From Tsukamurella sp. TY48 (GTDB lineage Bacteria > Actinomycetota > Actinomycetes > Mycobacteriales > Mycobacteriaceae), in assembly GCF_019656655.1 (NCBI RefSeq), contig NZ_BPMV01000002.1, forward strand, positions 496,001-560,000: a stretch of DNA of 64,000 nt. The letters run 5' to 3'. Below are positions 44,029-53,315 of the stretch, one piece after another. The position numbers and the translations under genes are program-made. How positions within the stretch are numbered: the first letter of the stretch is position 1; every line of letters begins with the position of its first letter. The notes below the pieces were generated by a model, which was not told the DNA's origin, searched no databases, and saw only the letters and a list, made by a program, of their open reading frames with translations.

Positions 44029-45749
44029 TTCGACTCCCCTTCGGCCGCGAAGCGCGCGGCGCGTTCGAACAGTTCGCCCTTGCGCACCTTCCCGGTGGCG
44101 GTCATCGGAAGGGCGTCGACGAGAACGAAGTCCGGCACCTTGTACGCCGCCATGTTCTCGCGCGACCAGTCGGCGAGTTCGACGGTGTCCACCGGCCCGC
44201 CCGCCACCACGAAGGCGAGCGGGATCTGCCCGCGCCGCGGATCGGGTCGCGGCACCACCGAGACCGCCGATACGGCGGGGTGCCGCTTCAGCAGCGCCTC
44301 CACCTCGGAGGGGAACACCGACATGCCGTTCACCTTGATCATCTCCTTGGTACGGGCGAGGTAGTGCACCGCGCCCCATTCGTCCAGCTTGCCCACGTCG
44401 CCGGTGTGCAGCCAGCCGTGGCGGATGGTCTCGGCGGTCGCATCGGGCCGCCGGTGGTATCCGAGCAGGATCGACTCGCTCCGCACCACGATCTCGCCGG
44501 TCTCGCCCACCGGGACCGGAGCGCCCGCGCCGTCCACGATGAGGATGTCGGTGCCGGGCACCGGGAGCCCGCAGAACACCGGGTCGGCGGTGAGGTCCCG
44601 GTCGCCGTCCTGGAAGCCGAGGGTGAAGGTGTCGGCGGTGTGCGTCTCGGTCATCCCGTACGAGGCCTCGCGGAGCGTACCGCCGGTGAGATCGCGCCAG
44701 CGGCGGCGGACCTCGGGAGTCAGCTTGAGCACGAAGGAGACCGCGAGCGGATGACGGATGCTCGCCAGGTCCGCCCCGTCGATGCCGGGCAGGTCCATCA
44801 GCTCGACGTAGTTGTCCACGGTGGCCACGGTGTCGGTGATCGCATGTCGTGCGATGAGCATCGCGGCACAGGCCGGGTCCCATCGGGTCATGAGGACCAC
44901 CGTCTGGCCGTTGACGAGCGGCTTGAGAATGCCGAAATCCTCTCCGGCGATCCAGAACACGGGCAGGAAGTTGAGCCCGACCGACTCCGCCGAGCCCACC
45001 TTCGCGCCACCGCCGAGGGTGGCGGTGGCCGCGGTGTAGGCCATGTGCCGCTGGGTGTGTTCACAGCCCTTGGGGAGGCCGGTGGTGCCGCCGGTGTAGT
45101 TGAGGGCGGCGAGCGCGTCGGGGTCGGAGGGACGCTCGGGCGCCCGATCTGCGGTGAGCACGCGGTGCCAATCGCTACGGGAGTCCGGCGCCGTCGGGAA
45201 GGGCACGGGCAGCTCCCCCGGATCGGCGATCATGTCGCCCAGCGCGGTGGCGAGCACGGTGCGCACTCCCGTATCCGCGCGGACGGATTCGACGAGGTCG
45301 AGCAGGTCGGTCTGGGCCAGCACCACTGCGACTCCGGCGTCCTCGAGCTCGTGGCGCAGTTCGTGCCCCTTGAGCAGCGGGTTGACGGGGACGTGCACGG
45401 CCCCGATCTTGAGGATGCCGAGCATGGCGATCGCGAACTGCGGACAGTTCCCGAGGTACACGCCCACACCATCTGCGGGTCGGACACCCTGCGCGAGAAG
45501 GAATCCGGCGAAGCGGTCGGAGAGTTCGTCGTACTCGGCATAGGTCACGTCGCGCCCGTAGAAGGAGATGGCGACGGTGTCGGGGCGATGCCGCGCCCAG
45601 TGCCGGAGGTGTTCGACCACCGCGGGCGTACCGGCCGGATACTCGACGGTGCGCGGCACCTGCGGCGGCCAGTTCCGCTCGCGCAGCGCGCGGACCTCCT
45701 CCGCGGCGGCGTCGAGTGCGGTGGCGAGGTCGACGGCGGTACCCGTCAT
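44025..45749 (-). CDS. AMP-forming acyl-CoA ligase
   Basis: 574 residues. ANL-superfamily motifs: ALNYTGGTTGLPKGCEHTQ (P-loop), ASYGMTETHT (adenine/substrate), HTGDVGKLDEWGAVHYLAR (A7/A8 hinge), KEMIKVNGMSVFPSEVE, and the final catalytic lysine in LPMTATGKVRKGEL. It activates a carboxylic acid to its CoA thioester with ATP. Coupled to the carboxylase by a four-base overlap, so its product is probably that enzyme's substrate. Chain-length preference is unknown. Confidence 0.92.
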   Translation of the reverse strand: MTGTAVDLATALDAAAEEVRALRERNWPPQVPRTVEYPAGTPAVVEHLRHWARHRPDTVAISFYGRDVTYAEYDELSDRFAGFLLAQGVRPADGVGVYLGNCPQFAIAMLGILKIGAVHVPVNPLLKGHELRHELEDAGVAVVLAQTDLLDLVESVRADTGVRTVLATALGDMIADPGELPVPFPTAPDSRSDWHRVLTADRAPERPSDPDALAALNYTGGTTGLPKGCEHTQRHMAYTAATATLGGGAKVGSAESVGLNFLPVFWIAGEDFGILKPLVNGQTVVLMTRWDPACAAMLIARHAITDTVATVDNYVELMDLPGIDGADLASIRHPLAVSFVLKLTPEVRRRWRDLTGGTLREASYGMTETHTADTFTLGFQDGDRDLTADPVFCGLPVPGTDILIVDGAGAPVPVGETGEIVVRSESILLGYHRRPDATAETIRHGWLHTGDVGKLDEWGAVHYLARTKEMIKVNGMSVFPSEVEALLKRHPAVSAVSVVPRPDPRRGQIPLAFVVAGGPVDTVELADWSRENMAAYKVPDFVLVDALPMTATGKVRKGELFERAARFAAEGESK

Positions 45750-45776
45750 GGCGGACTCCTGTTCGGTCGGGTCGAC

Positions 45777-46400
45777 CTACGTGAAGCCGACCAGTCGTTC
45801 GGTGATGCGGATCTGGTCCGCGATGAAGCGCTCGCGCTCGGCCGCGTTGCCGCGGGCCACGCGTTTGGCGCCGTGGTGGATGGTGTCGTTGAGGATCTGC
45901 ACCAGGGCCGCGGGTTCGATGCAGAGATCGACCGCGGCCGGGTCCAGCGAGGCCAGGTAATTGGTGTACCGCCGGTGCGTCCGCCGCATGAGGCGGTCCC
46001 AGAGCTCCGCGACATCCTCGCGGACCGCTGCCATCGCATCGAAGAGTGCCACGAGCCCGCCGTTGGCGAAGACGGCATCGGCGTAGGCGCGCATCGTGGC
46101 CGCGATCACCTCGCGGGGTTCCATGGTGTCCATGCCGTCCAGGAACTGGGTGGCCTCCAGTTCGGCGCCCACCCGGTCCAGGACCGCGAGCAGGATCTCG
46201 TCCTTGGACCGGAAGTAGGCGTAGAAGGTGGGCCGGGAGGTCTGGGCGCGTGCGGCGATGAGTTCGACGGTGGTGGCGGAGTAGCCCAGATCGTCGAAGC
46301 ACTCCGCCGCCGCCTGCAGCAGTTCCGCGCGGCGGGTTCCGCCGGCGTCCTTGCGCGAGGCCCGGGCCCGCTCCTGCGATTCGCTGATCGTCACGCTCAC
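45777..46400 (-). CDS. TetR-family transcriptional regulator
   Basis: 207 residues from GTG 46400. N-terminal helix-turn-helix RRAELLQAAAECFDDLGYSATTVELIAARAQTSRPTFYAYFRSKDEI is canonical TetR (split here: recognition helix SRPTFYAYF). The C-terminal ligand domain is about 140 residues. Placed 46 bases after the MFS gene and 27 bases before the ligase gene, so it is encoded inside the operon it presumably represses; acyl-CoA or the free acid is the likely ligand. Confidence 0.9.
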   Translation of the reverse strand: MSVTISESQERARASRKDAGGTRRAELLQAAAECFDDLGYSATTVELIAARAQTSRPTFYAYFRSKDEILLAVLDRVGAELEATQFLDGMDTMEPREVIAATMRAYADAVFANGGLVALFDAMAAVREDVAELWDRLMRRTHRRYTNYLASLDPAAVDLCIEPAALVQILNDTIHHGAKRVARGNAAERERFIADQIRITERLVGFT

Positions 46401-46446
46401 GAGTCTGCTCGGCTCCGGGCTCGGCTTCAAGGACGCCGGCGGTCGG

Positions 46447-47838
46447 TCATACCGTGGCCGGTACGCCGGGGACCGCGGTGGGGTCTTCGCGCACGGCGGC
46501 CGGATTGGTCTCCGGGAGGAACCAGGCGCTCAGGAGGGTGACCAGGCCCATCGCGGCGAGGTAGAGCGAGACTCCCCAGGTGGAGCCCGTCTCCGCGATG
46601 ATCCAGGTCATCAGGAGCGGCGCCACGCCGGAGACCGCGACGGCGGCGAGTTGGTACGCCAGCGAGGCGCCGGAGTACCGGACCCGGGGCTCGAAGAGCT
46701 CGGCCATGAACGCGGCGAGCGGTCCGTACGTGAGGGCCTGCCCGGCGCTGGAGATCAGCATGGCGATCACCAGCATGGTGCCGGACGCGGTATTGGCCAG
46801 TAGGAAGAACGGGAAGGCCCAGAGGATCAGCACGCCACCTCCCAGCAGGACCAGCGGCCGGCGCCCCACCCGATCGGAGTTGGCACCGGCCCACATGATC
46901 ACCAGGGGCATCACGATGGACGTGACCAGGATCGAGGTGAGTACGGTGTTGCGGTCCATGCCGAGGCCGCCTTCGGCCGGCTTCTGCGTTCCGTAGCTGA
47001 GGAATCCGGCGATGGAGACGTAGAACGCGGAGTTGGTGCCGGCGAGCAGGCCCGCGCCCAGCAGGATCTTGCGCCAGTGCTTGCGCACGGCCTCGGACAG
47101 CGGAGCGGCGGCCACCTGGGCCTGATCGCCCCGCTTGGCCTCGACCTCGGCCTTGAGCTGCCGGAACTCGGGCGAGTCCTCCACCTTGAGGTGGATGTAC
47201 AGGACCACAGGGATGAGGGCGGCGCTGGCCCAGAACGGGATTCGCCAGCCCCAGCTGAGGAAGGCGTCGTTGGGCATCGCGTAGCTGACCACGATCATCA
47301 TCAGGTTGCCCAGCACCAGACCGAGCGGCACGCCCATCTGCCCGAAGGTCCCGGCGAAGCCACGGCGTTTGGGGCCCGCGGATTCGGTGAGCAGCAGGAC
47401 GATTCCGCCCCACTGACCGCCGCAGGCGAGGCCCTGCACGAAGCGGAGCGTGATCAGCAGGACCGGGGCCACGGTGGCCATGCCCGCCACGTTCGCCGAG
47501 GGCAGGCAGCCGATCAGGAACGTGGCCACGCCCATCGCGATCAGGCACAGCAGCACCATGGGCTTGCGGCCCAGCTTGTCCCCGTAGTGGCCGGCGAGGA
47601 TGCCGCCGAGCGGGCGCGCGATGAAGCCGATCGAGAACGTACTGAACGCCGCGAGCGTCGCGACGAGGGGCGAGGCGTTCGGGAAGAAGACCTTCGGGAA
47701 GACGAGCGCCGCGGCGGTGCCGTAGACGAAGAAGTCGTACCACTCGATGGAACTGCCCACCAGGCCCGCGGTCAGCAGCTTGCGATGCGATCGGCGACGG
47801 TCGCGCTCGTCGAGCGCGGTCGATGACGTGTCTGACAT
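46447..47838 (-). CDS. MFS transporter, metabolite:H+ symporter (MHS) family
   Basis: 463 residues from ATG 47838 with GGGAG upstream. The start KLLTAGLVGSSIEWYDFFVY is the MHS (ProP/ShiA/KgtP) signature, followed by PLGGILAGHYGDKLGRKPM (motif A), RFVQGLACGGQWGG, and the C-half repeat SDRVGRRPLVLLGG. Twelve membrane segments. MHS carriers import small organic acids and zwitterions with protons. First gene of the unit MFS-TetR-ligase-carboxylase, suggesting import of the acid handled by the two enzymes. Confidence 0.9.
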   Translation of the reverse strand: MSDTSSTALDERDRRRSHRKLLTAGLVGSSIEWYDFFVYGTAAALVFPKVFFPNASPLVATLAAFSTFSIGFIARPLGGILAGHYGDKLGRKPMVLLCLIAMGVATFLIGCLPSANVAGMATVAPVLLITLRFVQGLACGGQWGGIVLLLTESAGPKRRGFAGTFGQMGVPLGLVLGNLMMIVVSYAMPNDAFLSWGWRIPFWASAALIPVVLYIHLKVEDSPEFRQLKAEVEAKRGDQAQVAAAPLSEAVRKHWRKILLGAGLLAGTNSAFYVSIAGFLSYGTQKPAEGGLGMDRNTVLTSILVTSIVMPLVIMWAGANSDRVGRRPLVLLGGGVLILWAFPFFLLANTASGTMLVIAMLISSAGQALTYGPLAAFMAELFEPRVRYSGASLAYQLAAVAVSGVAPLLMTWIIAETGSTWGVSLYLAAMGLVTLLSAWFLPETNPAAVREDPTAVPGVPATV

Positions 47839-47877
47839 GAGACTCCCGGATGTAAGAGAATGTGACCCCCGACACAT

Positions 47878-47906
47878 AGAATGATTGACGTTGACGTTCG
47901 TGTCAA
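47878..47906 (-). promoter_or_regulatory. candidate promoter of the MFS-TetR-ligase-carboxylase unit, overlapped by a TTGAC...GTCAA dyad
   Basis: On the minus strand TTGACA (47906-47901) is followed after 17 bases by CATTCT (47883-47878). The -35 lies inside the palindrome TTGAC-GTTCGT-GTCAA (47891-47906), a typical TetR-type operator layout. Confidence 0.5.
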
Positions 47907-47934
47907 CCGATTCCGCGAATTTGCTAAGCAAACG

Positions 47935-47948
47935 CTTACGCAGGTCAG
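47935..47948. promoter_or_regulatory. TetR-type operator TAAGC-N4-GCTTA, site 1
   Basis: TAAGC-AAAC-GCTTA in the 169-base interval between the divergent MFS and lipase genes. Its half-sites are identical to those of the operator at 60034 upstream of the lactonase operon. Confidence 0.6.
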
Positions 47949-48007
47949 AAGGTTTGCAAACGACCAAATCGCCCCCGCAACGGCGCACGCGCCGTTACCC
48001 TCGCCGC

Positions 48008-48817
48008 ATGACGACCGAACCCGATGCCGACTTCACACTGCCCGGGCACGGCGGCCCGATCGTCGGCCACCGCTGGTCACCGCCCGGCGATCCGCGGTAC
48101 GTGGTGCTGCTCACGCACGGCTACGGCGAGCACTCCCGCCGCTACGACCACCTCGCCTCGCGGCTCACGGCCGACGGTGCCGTGCTCTACGCCGTCGACC
48201 ACATCGGGCACGGTCGCTCCGCGGGAGAGCGTGTTCTCATCGAGGATTTCGACGCCGTGGTCGACGACGTGCACCTGGCGGAAGAACTGGCTCGCCGCGA
48301 ACATCCGTCGCTCCCAGTCACGCTGATCGGGCACTCCATGGGCGGCCTGATCGCGGCGAGGTACGCCCAGCGGTTCGGCAGCGGCCTGCGCGCGGTGGTC
48401 CTGTCGGGTCCGCTGATCGGCCCGGCCGCTCTCGTCTCGTCGATGCTGGCGCTCGACGAGATCCCCGATGTCCCGCTCGATCCCGAAGCCCTCTCCCGCG
48501 ACCCGGAGGTGGGCCGCGCGTACTCCGCGGACCCGCTGGTGTGGCACGGTCCGTTCAAGAAGCCCACGGTGGCGGCGATGGACCGCGCTCTGCGCGCGAT
48601 CTCCGCGGGTGGTCCTCTCCCCGTGCCCGCGCTGTGGCTGCATGGGACCGACGATCCGATCGTGCGGTACGAGGACTCGGCCGCGGGCTGGGCGGAGATC
48701 CGTCCCACGGACCACGCGGAGCGCACCTACCCCGGTGCGCGCCACGAGATCTTCAACGAACTCGACAAGGACCGCACGATCGACGACGCGATCGCCTTCC
48801 TCCACGAGCGGATCTGA
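48008..48817 (+). CDS. monoacylglycerol lipase-like alpha/beta hydrolase
   Basis: 269 residues from ATG 48008. Family pattern of monoacylglycerol lipases: LLTHGYGEHSRRYDHLA (HG oxyanion), DHIGHGRSAGER, nucleophile elbow LIGHSMGGLIAARYA, acid in LHGTDDPIVRYED, and His in PGARHEIFNE. The M. tuberculosis homologue Rv0183 hydrolyses monoacylglycerols. Divergent from the MFS unit and convergent with the lactonase. Substrate inferred by family only. Confidence 0.88.
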   Translation: MTTEPDADFTLPGHGGPIVGHRWSPPGDPRYVVLLTHGYGEHSRRYDHLASRLTADGAVLYAVDHIGHGRSAGERVLIEDFDAVVDDVHLAEELARREHPSLPVTLIGHSMGGLIAARYAQRFGSGLRAVVLSGPLIGPAALVSSMLALDEIPDVPLDPEALSRDPEVGRAYSADPLVWHGPFKKPTVAAMDRALRAISAGGPLPVPALWLHGTDDPIVRYEDSAAGWAEIRPTDHAERTYPGARHEIFNELDKDRTIDDAIAFLHERI

Positions 48818-48823
48818 GGCCGG

Positions 48824-49798
48824 CTACTCCCCCGCCAACACGCGCCGCGGGACGTCCACCAGCATGGTGTCGATCTGCTCCCGGGTGACGCCGCGCTCGA
48901 GGACGTACGGGAAGACATCGTCGAAGATGTGCGTGTAGTGCCACTGCGTGAGAGCGGCTTTGACGTTCGGATCGATCCAGTCGATGTAGCAGGAGGCGTC
49001 CTGCGAGAGCACGATCTTCTCGGCGTAGCCGCGGCGCACCATCTCGATCAGGGTGTCGTTGCGCGCCTCGAAGGTGGTCTCCAGATTGATGCCGAAGCGG
49101 TCGAAGCCGAGGGTGAAGCCGGCGTCGGCGAGTGCCGCGAGGTGGTCGACATCGGTCGAATCACCGCTGTGGCCCAGCACGATCCGCGCCGGATCCACGC
49201 CCTCCTCGTCGCACATCACCCGCTTGACCAGCAGTCCGGTCTCCGACCCGGGATGGGTGTGCACCGTGATCGGCACACCGGTCGTGCGGTGCGCCGCGGC
49301 GACGGCCCGCATCACGCGCTCGACGCCGTCGGTGAGGCCGTGGTGATCGATCGCGCATTTGAGCATGCCCGCCTTCACCCCGGTGCCGCCGATGCCCTCG
49401 GTGATGTCGCGGACGAACATGTCCACCATCGGATCCGGGAATTCGACGCCGGTCATCGCGGTGAGGGCCGGGCCTCGGTACAGGAAGTACCTCGGCACGT
49501 CGCGGTAGGTGTACACGCCGGTCGCCGCGACGATCCGCACCGGGGTGCGTTCCGCGATGGCCCGGATCCGGGGGATGTAGCGGCCGAGGCCCACCACTGT
49601 GGGATCGACGATGGTGCGCACCCCCGCGTCGTACGCCTTCTGGAGCTGGGCGACCGCATCGTCGATCCGCGCGTTCTCGTCGCCGAAGTCGTCGGGATAG
49701 TTCTGCTGGATGTCCGGGGTGAGCACGAAGACGTGCTCGTGCATCAGGGTGACGCCCAGGTCGGCGGCCGCAACCTCGCCGGTGACAGTGTGAACCAT
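48824..49798 (-). CDS. phosphotriesterase-family lactonase (PLL/QsdA-like)
   Basis: 324 residues from ATG 49798. Binuclear metal site of the PTE/PLL class: His20-x-His22 (LMHEHVF), carboxylated Lys147 (VKAGMLKCAID, aligned with the AGIIKVA of parathion hydrolase), His180 (TVHTHPG), His210 (VLGHSGDS) and Asp267 (LSQDASC). PLL enzymes hydrolyse gamma-/delta-lactones and acyl-homoserine lactones; QsdA of Rhodococcus erythropolis (similar length) is a quorum-quenching lactonase in a gamma-lactone catabolic operon. Last gene of the 12-gene operon. An amidohydrolase role (as in PTER) is a less likely alternative, because that group uses Glu for Lys. Confidence 0.87.
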   Translation of the reverse strand: MVHTVTGEVAAADLGVTLMHEHVFVLTPDIQQNYPDDFGDENARIDDAVAQLQKAYDAGVRTIVDPTVVGLGRYIPRIRAIAERTPVRIVAATGVYTYRDVPRYFLYRGPALTAMTGVEFPDPMVDMFVRDITEGIGGTGVKAGMLKCAIDHHGLTDGVERVMRAVAAAHRTTGVPITVHTHPGSETGLLVKRVMCDEEGVDPARIVLGHSGDSTDVDHLAALADAGFTLGFDRFGINLETTFEARNDTLIEMVRRGYAEKIVLSQDASCYIDWIDPNVKAALTQWHYTHIFDDVFPYVLERGVTREQIDTMLVDVPRRVLAGE

Positions 49799-49824
49799 GT
49801 GCTGCTCCTGACGGGGTGACGTGG

Positions 49825-50910
49825 TCAGGCCGGAAGGTCGACCAGGGTGGCGAGGGCGGCGCGATGCCGCCCGGGAATGCCGAGACCGATCTGATCGGCC
49901 TTGGCGCGCTTGAGGTACAGGTGTGCGGGGTGCTCCCAGGTCATCCCGATGCCGCCGTGCAGCTGCACCGACTCCTCGGCGGCCCGCACGGCGAGGTCCG
50001 AACAGTAGGCGGCGGCGACGGCGATCGCGATCGCGCTCTCCGGGTCCGCGGGGCCCAGTTCGCCGAGTGTGACGGTGGCCGACCGCGCCACCGCTGCTGC
50101 GGATTCCGCATCGGCGTACAGCTCGGCGAGCCGGTGCTTGATCGCCTGGAAGCCGCCCACGACGCGTCCGAACTGCTTGCGCTCCTTGAGATACCCGACC
50201 GTGGTCGCCACGCACCACCGCGCCGCGCCCGCCTGTTCGGCGGCGAGCAGCGCCGCACCGGTCAGCAGGCCCGCCCGCACGGCGGCGGTGCCATCGGCGG
50301 CGAGGACCGTGCCGGCGGCACCGTCGAAGGTCACGTCCGCGACCTGACGGGTCATGTCCAGCGAGGACACCGGATCCACGCGGGCCCGCGCGGCATCGAG
50401 GGCGTACAGCGCACCATCGTCGCCCAGGGCCAGCAGGACGTCGGCCCCGATCGCGCCCGCCACCGAGCGGACGGTGCCCGTGAGCGCCCCGCCGGCCGCC
50501 GGACCACCCGTGAGCGGGCCGTGCGGGTCGACGGAGAAGGGCACGACCAGAGCCGCGGTGGTCGCACCGGAGGCGAGCCGCTCGACCAGGTCGTCCGCGC
50601 CCGCGGCGAGCGCCACGGTGGTCGCGATCCCTGCGGAGGTGAGGAACGACGACGATGCCGCCGCAGCCCCCAGCTCTTCGGCCACCACGCCGGCGACGGC
50701 GACTCCGGCGTCGGCCCCGCCGAGCCGCTCCGGGACGAGCAGCCCGGCCACGCCCATCGCGGCGAGCTCGGCGTCGATCCCGGGCACGGGGGCACCGTCG
50801 TAGGCGGCGATCAGGTGCGACGGTGCGCTGCGCCGCTCGAGCAGATCGCGGACCGCCGAGCGCAGGTCCTCCTCGACATCGGTCAGCAGAAGATCGGGGG
50901 TGAAGCTCAT
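49825..50910 (-). CDS. acyl-CoA dehydrogenase family protein (partner subunit)
   Basis: 361 residues from ATG 50910, overlapping the previous stop (ATGA). The C-terminal domain is well conserved (KERKQFGRVVGGFQAIKHRLAEL; AEESVQLHGGIGMTWEHPAH), but the middle FAD-binding beta domain is divergent and the N-terminal half is Ala/Gly-rich. This resembles the non-catalytic or co-catalytic subunit of actinobacterial heteromeric alpha2beta2 acyl-CoA dehydrogenases (ChsE-type), whose two genes are adjacent, as here with the dehydrogenase at 50907-52094. Confidence 0.87.
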   Translation of the reverse strand: MSFTPDLLLTDVEEDLRSAVRDLLERRSAPSHLIAAYDGAPVPGIDAELAAMGVAGLLVPERLGGADAGVAVAGVVAEELGAAAASSSFLTSAGIATTVALAAGADDLVERLASGATTAALVVPFSVDPHGPLTGGPAAGGALTGTVRSVAGAIGADVLLALGDDGALYALDAARARVDPVSSLDMTRQVADVTFDGAAGTVLAADGTAAVRAGLLTGAALLAAEQAGAARWCVATTVGYLKERKQFGRVVGGFQAIKHRLAELYADAESAAAVARSATVTLGELGPADPESAIAIAVAAAYCSDLAVRAAEESVQLHGGIGMTWEHPAHLYLKRAKADQIGLGIPGRHRAALATLVDLPA

Positions 50911-52094
50911 TTGGGCACGTCCTTCCACGGCAGGTCCTTATCGACGCGGTGCTCCGGTGGTAGGCCCAGGACCCGCTCCGCCACGATGTTCTTGAGGATC
51001 TCGGAGGTACCGCCCTCGATCGAGTTGCCCTTGGCCCGCAGGTAGCGGTACCCGGCGTCGCGGCCGTAGAAGTCCACTCGGTCGGGCCGCACCATCGTCC
51101 AATCGCCGTAGCGCAGGCCGTCTTCGCCGAGCAGCTCCAACTCGAGCCCGGAGAGCTTCTGGTTGAGCCGCGCGAACGAGAGCTTCATCGCCGCGCCCTC
51201 GGGGCCCGGCTGGCCCGAGGCGAGCTTCTGGCCGAGCCGCAGCGCCGTGACGCGGGCGACCTCGCTGTCGACCCACAGGCGCAGCAGGTCGTCGTGCAGG
51301 TCCGGTGTGCGCAGATCGGAGCGCTCGCGCCAGGTGGTCGCGACCACACCGATCATGCCCTCCTCGCGCTGCGCGGCCCGGCCGCCGATCGCGACCCGCT
51401 CGTTGTTGAGCGTGGCGTTCGCCACCTGCCAGCCCTGGCCCACCTCCCCCAGGCGGTGTGCGTCGGGGATTCGCACGCCGGTGAGGAAGACCTCGTTGAA
51501 CTCGGCCTCGCCGGTGATCTGCCGTAGCGGGCGCACATCGATCCCCGGATCGGACATGTCGCACAGGAAGTAGGTGAGCCCCTTGTGCTTCGGCTGATCC
51601 GGATCGGTGCGGGCCACCAGGATCGCCCACTGCGCGTTGTGCGCGCCCGAGGTCCACACCTTCTGGCCCGTGACCACCCAGTCGTCACCGTCGCGCACCG
51701 CGCGCGTGGCGAGGCCCGCGAGGTCGGAGCCGGCGCCCGGCTCGCTGAACAGCTGGCACCAGATCTCCTCGCCGGTCCACAGCGGGCGCAGGAAGCGATC
51801 GATCTGCTGCGCCGTCCCGAAGGACAGGATCGTGGGCGCCGCCATACCGAGCCCGATGCCGTTCACGTGGCTGCGGTTGTCGGGTGCCCCGGCCGCGGCG
51901 AACTGCGCATCCACGGCCCGCTGCAGGGAGCGGGACAGGCCCAGACCGCCGCGTCCCTCCGGGTAGGCCACCCACGCCAGTCCGGCGTCGTACCGGGCGC
52001 GGAGGAATTCCAGCGGGTCCGTCGTGGCCGGCGGGTGCGCCGCGAGGAAGTCCTCGATCCGCTGTGCCAGGTCCTCCGCGCCCGGCGCGGTCAC
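50907..52094 (-). CDS. acyl-CoA dehydrogenase
   Basis: 395 residues from GTG 52094, overlapping the previous stop (GTGA). Complete ACAD architecture: helical N-domain, FAD-binding beta domain ([51 protein letters not shown]), C-terminal helices ([30 protein letters not shown]). Introduces the alpha,beta double bond in an acyl-CoA. Probably forms a heterotetramer with the product of the overlapping downstream gene. In actinobacteria such pairs often handle bulky or branched acyl-CoAs. Confidence 0.9.
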   Translation of the reverse strand: MTAPGAEDLAQRIEDFLAAHPPATTDPLEFLRARYDAGLAWVAYPEGRGGLGLSRSLQRAVDAQFAAAGAPDNRSHVNGIGLGMAAPTILSFGTAQQIDRFLRPLWTGEEIWCQLFSEPGAGSDLAGLATRAVRDGDDWVVTGQKVWTSGAHNAQWAILVARTDPDQPKHKGLTYFLCDMSDPGIDVRPLRQITGEAEFNEVFLTGVRIPDAHRLGEVGQGWQVANATLNNERVAIGGRAAQREEGMIGVVATTWRERSDLRTPDLHDDLLRLWVDSEVARVTALRLGQKLASGQPGPEGAAMKLSFARLNQKLSGLELELLGEDGLRYGDWTMVRPDRVDFYGRDAGYRYLRAKGNSIEGGTSEILKNIVAERVLGLPPEHRVDKDLPWKDVPK

Positions 52095-53314
52095 TTCGCC
52101 GCCGCCCGCTTCTTCAGCTCGGCGCGCGCGAGCGAGTTCTTGTGCACCTCGTCGGGCCCGTCGGCGAACCGGAGGGTGCGGATGCCGGCGTAGTACTCGG
52201 CCAGGGTGAAGTCCTGCGAGAGCCCACCGGCGCCGTGCGCCTGAATGGCCTTGTCCAGGATCCACTGCACGGTCTGCGGAGTCGCGATCTTGATCGCCTG
52301 GATCTCGGTGTGCGCGCCGCGGTTACCCACGGTGTCCATGAGCCACGCGGTTTTGAGAACCAGCAGTCGCAGCTGCTCGATCCGCACCCGCGATTCGGCG
52401 ATCCAGTCGCGGATCACACCCTGCTCGGAGAGCGGCTTGCCGAAGGCGGTGCGGCTGGAGACGCGATCGCACATGAGCTCCACGGCGCGCTCCGCCACAC
52501 CGATCGAGCGCATGCAGTGGTGGATGCGGCCGGGCCCGAGACGGGCCTGCGCGACGGCGAAACCGCCGCCCTCCTCGCCGATCAGGTTGCTCACCGGCAC
52601 CCGCACGTCGGTGAAGCGCATCTCGGCGTGGCCACCGTGGTTGTTGTCCTCGTAGCCGAATACCTGCATGCCGCGGAGCACTTCGAGGCCCGGGGTGTCG
52701 CGCGGCACCAGGATCTGCGACTGCTGCCGGTGCCGCTCGGCATCGGGGGCGGTCTTGCCCATCACGATGAAGATCTTGCAGTTCGGGTTCATGGCGCCCG
52801 TGATCCACCACTTACGGCCGTTGATCACGTACTCGTCGCCGTCGCGCACGATCGACAAGCCGATGTTGGTGGCGTCCGAGCTGGCCACATCGGGTTCGGT
52901 CATCGCGAAAGCGGAACGGATGGAGCCGTCGAGCAGCGGGGTGAGCCACTGCTGCTTCTGCTCCGCGGTGCCGAACTCGTTGAGGACCTCCATGTTGCCG
53001 GTATCGGGCGCGGCACAGTTGAAGACGGCGGGCGCCAGATGCAGCGCGCGCCCGGAGATCTCGGCGATCGGCGCGTACTGGAGATTGGTCAGGCCGGCGC
53101 CGCCCTCGCCGGGCAGGAAGAAGTTCCAGAACCCGCGGCTGCGGGCCTCGGCGCGCAGCTCCTGCAGAATCGGGACGCTGTCCCAGGCCCACCGGTTGTC
53201 GAGCTCACCGAGCTGGCGGTGGAAGGTCTCCTCCGCCGGGTACACGTGGCTCTCCATGAAGGAGGTGACCTCGGCGATCAGCTCCTGTGTCTTGGCGTCG
53301 TAGCCGAATTCCAT
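52091..53314 (-). CDS. ACAD10/11-like acyl-CoA dehydrogenase
   Basis: 407 residues. ACAD fold with [20 protein letters not shown], the segment [25 protein letters not shown] (residues about 150-175, split here as [15 protein letters not shown]) typical of ACAD10/ACAD11 and LvaC, and [20 protein letters not shown] at the C-terminus. In mammals and in the Pseudomonas levulinate (lva) pathway, such enzymes act on 4-phospho-acyl-CoAs made by an APH-type kinase, removing the 4-oxygen so that beta-oxidation can go on. The APH-kinase gene lies one base upstream here. Strong functional hint, not proof. Confidence 0.88.
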   Translation of the reverse strand: MEFGYDAKTQELIAEVTSFMESHVYPAEETFHRQLGELDNRWAWDSVPILQELRAEARSRGFWNFFLPGEGGAGLTNLQYAPIAEISGRALHLAPAVFNCAAPDTGNMEVLNEFGTAEQKQQWLTPLLDGSIRSAFAMTEPDVASSDATNIGLSIVRDGDEYVINGRKWWITGAMNPNCKIFIVMGKTAPDAERHRQQSQILVPRDTPGLEVLRGMQVFGYEDNNHGGHAEMRFTDVRVPVSNLIGEEGGGFAVAQARLGPGRIHHCMRSIGVAERAVELMCDRVSSRTAFGKPLSEQGVIRDWIAESRVRIEQLRLLVLKTAWLMDTVGNRGAHTEIQAIKIATPQTVQWILDKAIQAHGAGGLSQDFTLAEYYAGIRTLRFADGPDEVHKNSLARAELKKRAAAK

Positions 53315-53315
53315 G

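Noticed and set aside
41302-44364. A 1020-codon open frame on the plus strand opposite the carboxylase
   Set aside because: Antisense shadow of the single-chain carboxylase caused by high GC; its translation is low-complexity Arg/Gly/His/Asp text without any domain, and the minus-strand gene has all motifs.
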